Both the position numbers and the translations under genes were made by a program. Shown here in pieces: positions 25,684-33,112 of a stretch of DNA of 33,938 nucleotides; position 1 is the stretch's first letter, and the number at the start of each line of letters is the position of its first letter. The DNA lies in NCBI GenBank assembly GCA_016794985.1, contig JAEUIQ010000077.1, forward strand, positions 1 through 33,938. Direction: 5' to 3'. This DNA comes from Planctomycetaceae bacterium. Its GTDB lineage: Bacteria; Planctomycetota; Planctomycetia; Pirellulales; Pirellulaceae. A model generated the notes under the pieces. It worked only from the letters and a program-made list of their open reading frames with translations, was not told the DNA's origin and searched no databases.

Positions 25684-27051
25684 CAGGGTGCTGAAAAAGT
25701 CTCTGATTTGTTACCATACCAAGGTCACATCAAGGAGAGAAGAATGCGCGGTCGGGAAAACAATCAGATTCAGCTTTTTTTCACGATAGATGTCGAATCT
25801 CGAATTCGAACGGACCACCCGCTTCGGGCAATCAAGACTCGGGTCGATGGGATACTTTCGACGATGGACGATCTTTTTGCATCGGCATATAGCAAATTGG
25901 GTCGTCCGAGCGTCCCCCCAGAACGATTGTTGAAGTCTCTTTTGTTGATGGCTCTTTATTCAGTTCGGAGTGAACGACAGCTTGCCGAGCGAATCGATAC
26001 AGACCTACTTTTCCGTTGGTTTCTGGATATGAATCCTGAAGAAGCCGCATTCGATGCCACGGTTTTGACTCACAACCGCCCGCGAATGGAAGAGCACGGA
26101 ATCATCCGTACATTTTTCGACGGCGTCCTTCGAGAAGCGATTGAAGGTGGATTATGCAGCGACGATCATTTCACCGTTGACGGAACGATGATCGAAAGCA
26201 TGGCGTCGATGAAGAGCTTTCGCCCGCGAGATGAATCGGGTGATGATTCTTCCCAGGATTCCAATGGGTTCAAACCTCGTAATCCTGATGTCGATTTCAA
26301 AGGTCAAAAACGCAGCAACGAAACTCACCAAAGTCGCACGGACCCCGAAGCGAAGCTTTATCGCAAAGGCCCTGGCAAGCCATCGCAGTTAAGCCACCTG
26401 GGTCATATTCTGACCGAGAATCGCAATGGTTTAATTGTTGAAGCCATGGTGACCGAGGCCAACGGTAAAGCGGAACACGAAGCGGCCATTGAAATGGCAG
26501 ATCGATTTAAGTCCAAGCACGGCAAATCTCCAACGACCCTTGGTGCCGACAAAGGCTACGACAATGCTCAGATAATGATCGAATTGGAGGAAAGAAAAAT
26601 TGTTCCGCACATTGCGATGACCAGCAAGGATCCGGCCGACCCAGAAACGTCCGCCAAAAAACGCCGTCCTGGAATCGAAGACAGATTGCGCATGAAAGAA
26701 CGTCAGGCAACGCTTGAGTATTCCATCAGCCAACGCGGTCGCAAGAAAGTCGAAGAATGATTCGGTTGGCTAAAAACAATCGCTGGCCTTGCTCGAAGTC
26801 GTCACTCAGACCGCTGGAAACTAAAACAACAATTCGAACTCGGCTGCGCGGCATACAACTTGGTACGGCTAAGGAAGCTGAAAACGGCATAAAACCGAGA
26901 CCCGCAGCTTGGGACGCCTACCCAAATTGCTCAAATAAACAAAAAAGGAAACCGATCACGATGTCTAAAAACTAAATCAACAACATGATTTTCGAAAAAC
27001 TCTTTCGAAAATCGTTCCGATCATCCAATCACACCCTTTTTCAGCGGCCTG
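25684..27051. mobile_element. IS1182-like insertion sequence, 1368 bp
   Basis: Terminal inverted repeats are CAGGGTGCTGAAAAAG (25684-25699) and the complement of CTTTTTCAGCGGCCTG (27036-27051), 14 of 16 matching. CTAG flanks both ends (25680-25683 and 27052-27055), consistent with a 4-bp target duplication. The element carries one DDE transposase gene, interrupted by a stop. It sits just upstream of the kinase gene, in opposite orientation, and replaces the position where the sigma gene would be expected. Confidence 0.85.
25744..26892 (+). pseudogene. IS1182-family transposase with in-frame stop
   Basis: ATG 25744 is preceded by AAGGAGAGA. The frame carries the IS1182/DUF772 N-terminal domain (PPERLLKSLLLMALYSVRSERQL) and the DDE core: first Asp in FTVDGTMIES, second in LGADKGYDN, and the acidic third position in KKVEE. 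TGA at 26758-26760 follows this Glu directly, and the same frame then continues with FGWLKTIAGLARSRHSDRWK to TAA at 26890-26892. That continuation is the conserved C-terminus of the family, normally joined without a break. The protein ends at residue 338 of about 382, so the element is probably inactive, unless the stop is suppressed. Confidence 0.88.
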
Positions 27052-27055
27052 CTAG

Positions 27056-27866
27056 GGCTTTGTCACGACTTAATCTTGGCATCGGTCTGGAAAAGGGGTC
27101 AGGAGTGGGTCAGGAGTGAATTTCGGGATCAGCCAGTCGGGTGGGCTGATGTAACGGCAATTATCCTCGAAAATAGCTCAACGTCATACTACGACGCGCT
27201 GCTGTTCCGTAGGGACAAAATCTTGGTAACACGCAGCGGGGATGCGTTTGCCCGTGCCGTAGGGACGAAATGTAGGTTTTCATCTCTATTTCGTTGACCA
27301 AGATTACGTCACTATGGGACGCGCAATCGCTGAGCAGGCAAGCATTACTACCAACATTTAGTCCCTACGGGACATTGCATCGGTAGTCTGATTCGTAGTT
27401 CTTTCTAAATTCCACATCTACCCGAATTGCCCAAACCACTACCGTTTCATCGGTCCAGACATAGGGGCGACTCCAGGTTTAGCCGAGTGGCAATGGCTGT
27501 CGCAATTGATAATACACTTCCCCACTCAAAACAATGAGCCGCGTATCCTATCTTTCGTTTACTTTCTTTCGTTCGGGCTTGACAGTACCCTGAAGCCCGT
27601 CTCCTCCATGCGCCGCACATAACGGTTTGCGGCTCAGGGCGGGAAGTGAAGTCGGAGAATTGCATCTAAAGACCACATTTGCTTCACTTTTTAAGGTGCA
27701 TGGTTTCTTTTTAAGGAGCATGGCACCGGAGTTCATTGTCTATTTCAATGGAATTGTTTGACTCTCACTTCCAAATTGTTATAATCCAAGACATAAATAT
27801 TCCAGTCGGCCAATCGCCAGTCGGGAATAGACTTTTTGATTAGACCGTTATTCTGAGGCCATCAAT
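27056..27866. other. Accessory spacer with repeat remnants and the A2 leader
   Basis: No gene is supported. CCGTAGGGAC occurs at 27207-27216 and 27257-27266, with its complement GTCCCTACGG at 27361-27370. AATCTTGGTAAC (27219-27230) is mirrored with one extra base at 27293-27305. These look like a decayed interspersed palindromic repeat. At 27687-27703 and 27707-27723 a 17-base sequence (CTTTTTAAGG-T/A-GCATGG) is directly repeated with a 20-base period. The A2 promoter follows. Confidence 0.55.
27758..27785 (+). promoter_or_regulatory. Sigma70-type promoter of gene A2
   Basis: TTGACT (27758-27763) and TATAAT (27780-27785) are 16 bases apart, the same spacing as the A1 promoter, and again about 80 bases before the ATG. 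The presence of an intact promoter suggests A2 is still transcribed even though its frame is off. Confidence 0.7.
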
Positions 27867-29812
27867 ATGCGATACAACGTTTGTTTGTTTGTTTGTTTGT
27901 TTGTTTGATCGCCGCGCCGAATAGCGTGGCGGCTATGGGGTGGCAAGGTCCTGCGGGTGAAGGTGGCGGTGCTCCAGGAGGTAGCGGGCAGGGAGGTGGA
28001 GGATCGAGTGGTGGCGGTTCAAGCGGAGGAGGGGGCGGTGGTGGAGCCCATGGCAATTTTGTCCATAACGACCAAATGCTGAAGGTCTTTTTCGGCTATG
28101 ATGCGTCGGCAAATGAGTATAACCAAGAGGTTCCGGGAGAGTGGGAAGCTCGACAGCAGTGTACAACGGGACTCTGGCTAGAGTCGGATCGGATGTTTGG
28201 CGCTTTTGTTGTTGCCAATAGGAATGACAGTGACAGCGATCAGATCGAAGATTACAAGGACTCTTCTGTAGTTGGTAATAGCCGAGCCGCTGAACCCGAC
28301 TTGATCAAGTTGGTGATTACAATCCCTGAATGGGGCCCTCAATACGAATGTTCTGTTGAGGCGTTTCATACGAACTTCATTACCAATTCGACGACTTCTA
28401 CAGAATCCATTCGGTTTTTTGGTTCGAAGACTAAGGGGAGTTTGATTCAAGCCGGTATCACACCGTGGCCCGGTTCACCCGTAGACATTTTCAATCCGAC
28501 CTACACACCTGCCGATGGCTTCAGCATTACGCAGGCTGGAGTCTACACGGTCTATGCCGAAGTCCACGCGGCAAGCGAACACATCTGCGATTACACTGTC
28601 ATAGTAGAGCTTCGTACACCTGAATCCGCCACTTCCAATGGCGAGTTCGACCAAGTCAATGTCACGGCTATCTGGGCGGAAGAACACAAATTCGTTAATG
28701 ATCGCACGGAGCTGGAGATTGTTCAAGTTGCAAATTCGGGCGGCGACAAAGTGATTTATCACCAGCTACCCGTAAATGGCGGACCGCAAGTAGCCCTTCC
28801 TGCGGGTCTCGAAGTTGGTGACTATATCGTAATTTACGACGACAACTGGACGCCCGATGGATTTCGCGCAGAGATTTACAACGGTGGCTTGTGGGTCAGT
28901 AACACGCAGAACGTTAAGCAACGCTCGGCACGACAATGGGTGATGGCTAGAATCGAAGAGCTGCAAGTCGACGGCGGAATTCGAATTTCGTTCCCGAATC
29001 AACCGGAGGGGGTTGGGAAGGGTACTCGACAGATCATAACTCCCTTTGATCGATTTGCGTATGCGCTGAATAAGCACGTGAAGCCAAATCAGGCAAATTT
29101 GTCATGGTTACCCGACCAATTTAGCTACCAAGCCGCTGCAATCATCGGAGCAAACATGAGAGAGACCCCAAATTGGAAGAACGGAGTCGAGATTTCTTTT
29201 GCGGCCCTTCCTATCGACATTATGAAGAAACAAATGAGCAACGGGGAATACGTTCAGTTTGACATCGCGCGACAGGCCCATGGGGGAGTTTTGTGGAAAA
29301 ATGGCAACAATTGGCAGAAAGTCGAAGGCATAGTGCCTCAGTTTTACCCAACGCAGGACGAGATTGCAAACGATGACTCAGCTGCCTTTCCAGCAAACTA
29401 CGATGAATGCACAAGTAGTCCCCGTGATACGGCAATACTAACTGTCATTGATGTCCCGGGTATCGGTGGAAATGTTCCGGGATCTGCCGACCAAAAGAAC
29501 CGTTTTGCCTTTTTGCCAGAAGGAGATGGTTGGGCGCATCATATGGAATTCAAAGAATTTGTTCGAGTTCGCTTTGATGGTGAAGCAGCGACGTTTCACT
29601 CACCTGGGGATAACATACTTTGGGGGAGTCGTTGCAGTGAAAAACTATTTTGGCACAATTTTCACACTGCTGAACACAACCCAGGCCGTCCGCACAATTT
29701 TAATGGACAAAATTTGTACTACGGGCGCTTTATCGGGGGTTTTCCGAACAAGATCGAGCCCGGACGATATATTGACGGAAACGAACTATGGCTACAACAC
29801 TTTCCACAATGA
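27867..29812 (+). CDS. Cassette gene A2: paralogue of A1, phase OFF as sequenced
   Basis: The ATG at 27867 has GAGG (27855-27858) eight bases upstream, the same arrangement as A1. Reading from it through seven GTTT units gives M-R-Y-N-V-C-L-F-V-C-L-F-V and then TGA at 27906-27908. The main frame (27881-29812, 643 codons) is shifted by two; one extra unit (8) or two fewer (5) would join them and give an intact signal peptide ending VCLIAAPNSVAA. The only in-frame start without a change is a TTG inside the repeat, 22 bases from the ribosome site. The mature region has a Gly-rich linker, then domains matching A1: in one 58-residue stretch 33 positions are identical. Cys-containing blocks YEC, DECTSSPR and GSRCS are kept. 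Function is unknown. Confidence 0.85.
27879..27907 (+). repeat. GTTT tetranucleotide tract, seven units, in the signal peptide of A2
   Basis: 29 bases of perfect (GTTT)7 plus G. It is the same unit and position as in A1, but two units shorter, and the length puts the downstream gene out of frame with its ATG. Confidence 0.95.
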
Positions 29813-29861
29813 GCCTCGCCATCCCACCAATTGAAACTGAAGTGCTTTAAGGACCCGAATT

Positions 29862-31736
29862 ATGTTCAGCGTGTTCACTATATTAATAGCAACCTGCTGT
29901 TGGCAGGACACACCCAATTACATGAAACTCGCGGCTACTCGATATAACTGGCAGAGATCAGCCATATCATGGCTGGAAACAGCTGCGAACGACGTTAGTC
30001 CCGAATTGAATCCGGACGAATCGAAATTGTTACTGGATGCTGTGGTAGAAACGAAATCGCAAGTTTCGAATCAACTCTCGTCGCTGGCATTGAGTGACTT
30101 CGTTTCGATGCAACAACGTTTGTTGCCAATGACCGGCGGCTGGTCTGAGATCCCAGACGAAGGCCAAGGTAACGTACAATTGAACCCGTGGGTTGTTGCG
30201 GCAGCAAGTCGCCGGAAACTGCAACCAAAAATCGATGGTTTTCGCGAATGGGAATTACAATTGGTTGACGCTAGTCTGAACGACTTGCCGCTACCCATTC
30301 GACAAAAGGTTTTGCCCGCGTTGGAGCAGTGTCGGTTGGCCGAGTTCGGCATTGCCAATTATGTTCGCTGGATTGCGATCGCCCACGAACCGTTGATGAC
30401 GGATGTGGAATTACGGGAAATGGAGCGTCGCATCGATCACCAGATGGCTGACGTTGATCGACAAGTTAGTGAGGCGGTCGTGGAGATTGACCGCAAGATT
30501 CTCGCTCTCTTGCCCGAGTCTGCGCGCACACGATTCGAACGTCAATTGGGGTTCCCGATCGAGAAGCTGCCGGATTGGCGTGGACAAGTTTCCCAATCGA
30601 CATATGAGAGCCTATGGTTGCCGTTTGAGCGACGATTCGTTCGCGTTCCCGATGTCGCCATGCGCTGCCTGGAGCCCTATCTCAACGGCCAATCACGTGA
30701 GCAGTCCCTGACCCACCTGTTGGCTTATAGGGCCTTGCCCTACGATCTGTTGGTCCGAGTGCCCCGAAAAGACTTGCGCCGCGAGTATGGTCTGCAACGA
30801 TATTCGCCAGAACAGATTCAAGCGGCTGTAGCTGCCAACCTCGCAGATTTGCGGAGGGCGCTGGCCGTTGGCGCTGTTGATACCACGACACTCGAACCGG
30901 AGACGCGCGGCGCTATTTCCGCGATGGCGGAGTTTCAAATTACGAATATCGAGCAGTGGTTGCTTGGCGATCCGCTTCGCAGCAGCTTAGATGATTGGGA
31001 TTTTCTCTATTCTCGGGAACTAAATTATTGGAGGCATTTTGCTTCCGTGAGTGAATCGCCACTAGCGGCAACCCGTGCCCCAGTGGCCACGGTCGGTCGG
31101 CTTGGCCCAGACGTGCATGGCGGCTCGCAGTGGCAAGCACTGCTACGCTACCCCGATCGAGAATTCGGCCAGGTGCTTGATTTGACCGAACGGCAACAGG
31201 AGGAGTTGCAGGTGATATGGAGCGACTATTCCGCAACAGACCGGAAGCCGGTCAGGTCGGACGCGGACCATCGACGGATGCTGCAGGACTTGGAGTCGGT
31301 GTTGACGCCGGGCCAAGCGGTAATTGGGTTTCAGATGACCGTAGCGGCTTGGGGACCCTTCCGGATTCTGATACATCCTGTCTCTGCAGAGGAGTACGAT
31401 CTGTCGGACGGGGATCGACAGGAGTTAAAGTCGTTAGTCGAGCGAGAACGGGCACGACTGAGCGATTGGCGATATGCCAAATGCCGTGAAACCTACCTTG
31501 CGATTTTGGCGAGTCTGCCGCCCGCCGTCCTAGGTCAGTTGGTCCAACAGGTCGGCTTGAGCTCCGATAGGATCGCCAGTTGCTTGGCCGATATTGATCG
31601 TGATGCTGGTAGTTACGCGAGCATGCCGCTCCGCTACCGCTGGTTTGACGAATACTACGACCATGGCCGAACCGCCCCATTAGCAGACGATTCGTTCTTT
31701 CGCCAGCTAATGCGAGCCAATCAACTGGAAGACTGA
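29862..31736 (+). CDS. Cassette gene B2: paralogue of B1, 624 aa
   Basis: Starts at ATG 29862 with AAGGA eight bases upstream, 49 bp after A2. It has exactly the same length as B1. The N-terminus MFSVFTILIATCCWQ is hydrophobic with no basic residue, again a weak signal peptide or a short anchor. Blocks shared with B1 include WLE, EIDRKILALLPESARTRFER, LAEFGIANYVRWIA, LDLTERQQEELQVIW, LESVLTPGQAVIGFQ, WGPFRILIHPVSAEEYDLS and YRWFDEYYDHGR. The near-identical length and spacing of the blocks show the pair is under constraint, although the sequences have diverged. B2 does not depend on the GTTT tract for its own frame, but premature termination in A2 could reduce its expression by polarity. Confidence 0.8.
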   Translation: MFSVFTILIATCCWQDTPNYMKLAATRYNWQRSAISWLETAANDVSPELNPDESKLLLDAVVETKSQVSNQLSSLALSDFVSMQQRLLPMTGGWSEIPDEGQGNVQLNPWVVAAASRRKLQPKIDGFREWELQLVDASLNDLPLPIRQKVLPALEQCRLAEFGIANYVRWIAIAHEPLMTDVELREMERRIDHQMADVDRQVSEAVVEIDRKILALLPESARTRFERQLGFPIEKLPDWRGQVSQSTYESLWLPFERRFVRVPDVAMRCLEPYLNGQSREQSLTHLLAYRALPYDLLVRVPRKDLRREYGLQRYSPEQIQAAVAANLADLRRALAVGAVDTTTLEPETRGAISAMAEFQITNIEQWLLGDPLRSSLDDWDFLYSRELNYWRHFASVSESPLAATRAPVATVGRLGPDVHGGSQWQALLRYPDREFGQVLDLTERQQEELQVIWSDYSATDRKPVRSDADHRRMLQDLESVLTPGQAVIGFQMTVAAWGPFRILIHPVSAEEYDLSDGDRQELKSLVERERARLSDWRYAKCRETYLAILASLPPAVLGQLVQQVGLSSDRIASCLADIDRDAGSYASMPLRYRWFDEYYDHGRTAPLADDSFFRQLMRANQLED

Positions 31737-31869
31737 GATCGACCGTTCACGCTTTGCCGTTTGAACCACTGAGGACACCAACTTACGAAGCGGTCAATTT
31801 CAGAGTGCCGTTTTCTTTTTATGGGATTATTGCTAGTTCAGGCGTATACACAATTTGCCAGGCATTATC

Positions 31870-32110
31870 ATGTTCGAGCCAGGCGACTAAATCATTCGCC
31901 AGCAAGCTGAGCGGATCCAACAGTTTGAGCGAAGCATATTGTCGCTCGACCCATTGATTGAATCCAAAGTGGACGCGAAGACTTCCAAGAAGCCAGTCTT
32001 CAATGAAAACTATAGCCTTGGTCGTAACCGGAAGACGAACAAAAACAAGCCGAAAAAGAACTTGACGGGTCGAAAGCCCAACGACGGAAAAGAGAAGCTG
32101 GCCACCAAGT
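31870..32110 (+). pseudogene. Decayed transposase N-terminus (IS66-like, tentative)
   Basis: From ATG 31870 the frame reads MFEPGD, a TAA stop at 31888-31890, then IIRQQAERIQQFERSILSLD and a basic stretch with LGRNRKTNKNKPKKNLTGRK. A short coiled coil followed by a Lys-rich linker is the usual start of IS66-type TnpC proteins. It breaks off at about 32,110, exactly where the kinase-derived direct repeat begins. The family call is tentative; that it is a truncated, stop-containing remnant is clear. Confidence 0.45.
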
Positions 32111-32272
32111 GCGTCGATCTCGTTAAGTTGCTGATTTGTCAGCGCTTGGTAGGCCGGATTTTTGAATGAAGGGTTGTCCATGGGATTCGAACTGGGAAAG
32201 TGCTTCTTCACTCCTCTATGGTCAAACCGTTAGAAACACCGACACAAGTCAAATAACCATTTCCCATGACTA
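32111..32272 (-). pseudogene. Truncated kinase 5' end, copy 2 of the 162-bp direct repeat
   Basis: The minus strand encodes MDNPSFKNPAYQALTNQQLN from an ATG at 32181, matching the first residues of the WD40 kinase, then breaks at the junction with the transposase remnant. The leader up to the sigma stop codon is conserved. It shows that a kinase gene once followed the sigma gene here with roughly 90 bp between stop and ATG. Confidence 0.88.
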
Positions 32273-32875
32273 TCGCTCCCCATCATGCAGCCCCGCTTCC
32301 GTCCAAATACGGCGGATTCGCTCCAGCTTTCGCTCGATGGTCCGTTGCGTGCAGTTCAGATCGGCAGCAACTTCGCCGTTCGTGAACCCCTGAAACTTGA
32401 GCAACACAATCTGCTTCAGCGTTTCGTCCGGGATCGCGTGGAGCAATTGAGCACAACTTTCCGCAACTTCGGCCAACTCGTCGGGTGGCGGCTGTTTGGA
32501 ACCGACCCCGTTGATCCCCTCCTCACCAAGCTGGGCAAAACCAGATTCACCACTTACGATTCCGCCGCCACGTTTCTGACGGTGGGCATGCCGCAATTGT
32601 GCGGAGATTTTCCGTGACGTGATCACGGCCAGCAGACCCCACAGCGCATTGCGGTCTTTCGCTTCCAGTCGGCCATCGGAGATCCCGCGGCAGAGACTAT
32701 GGAACGCACTGTTCGCCGCGTCGTTCTCATCGTAACGGCGACGGAGTTGCGGGTCGAGTTTCTCGCGCGCGAACTCGTGGACACGTGTGGAAACATGTTC
32801 CCACAGTTCTCTGGCTGCCTGTTCGTTGCCATCGGCAAGTTGGTCAATCCAGCCCGTGACGGCTTGGTTTTCCAT
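32270..32875 (-). CDS. ECF sigma factor (planctomycete Sigma70_ECF type)
   Basis: A 201-aa sigma-70 family protein. Region 2 spans about residues 12-95: WIDQLADGNEQAARELWEHV, then FAREKLDPQLRRRYDENDAANSAFHSL, and a WGLLAVITSRKISAQLRHAHRQKRGGG segment for promoter melting. A linker rich in Gly/Pro leads to region 4 (about 135-195): PDETLKQIVLLKFQGFTNGEVAADLNCTQRTIERKLERIRRIW, the helix-turn-helix reading the -35 element. This is the ECF class found next to Ser/Thr kinases in planctomycetes, where phosphorylation rather than an anti-sigma factor is thought to control activity. No anti-sigma gene is adjacent. It is transcribed toward the truncated kinase copy. Confidence 0.9.
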   Translation of the reverse strand: MENQAVTGWIDQLADGNEQAARELWEHVSTRVHEFAREKLDPQLRRRYDENDAANSAFHSLCRGISDGRLEAKDRNALWGLLAVITSRKISAQLRHAHRQKRGGGIVSGESGFAQLGEEGINGVGSKQPPPDELAEVAESCAQLLHAIPDETLKQIVLLKFQGFTNGEVAADLNCTQRTIERKLERIRRIWTEAGLHDGER

Positions 32876-32940
32876 AATTCAACGACCCGGAAGTGGACCC
32901 CGTATGGGCCTGAGTCTAACACATTAACACTGCCTTAGTT

Positions 32941-33010
32941 TGTCGGACTCTGCTGAAAAAATGACTCTCCGATGAAAATCACAAAAAATCCATCGATGAC
33001 CTGTCGGACT
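32941..33010. promoter_or_regulatory. Pair of TGTCGGACT direct repeats in the sigma/FGE divergent spacer
   Basis: TGTCGGACT occurs at 32941-32949 and 33002-33010, 61 bases apart, between the divergent sigma factor and FGE-domain genes. They could be binding sites for the sigma factor or another regulator. This is position-based inference only. Confidence 0.3.
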
Positions 33011-33112
33011 TTTGGCTCGGTTGAACATTCCTTCCATGAGGCCCCATGCGTTCTTAGGCATGATTGGGAGCGAACGATCCCCGCCCACATACTCAACCCG
33101 GAGAAAAACTCG

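Noticed and set aside
26758..26760. TGA in the transposase as a selenocysteine codon
   Set aside because: There is no sign of a selenocysteine insertion element and transposases of this family have no such residue. A nonsense mutation is simpler.
27560..27670. Integron attC-like site around the ACATAACGGTTTGCGG sequence
   Set aside because: The core positions do not fit the RYYYAAC/GTTRRRY pair and no integrase is in the window.
27881..27883. TTG inside the GTTT tract as the normal start of A2
   Set aside because: The ribosome site is 22 bases away, while an ATG at the ideal 8 bases is present, exactly as in A1. Low-level use cannot be excluded.
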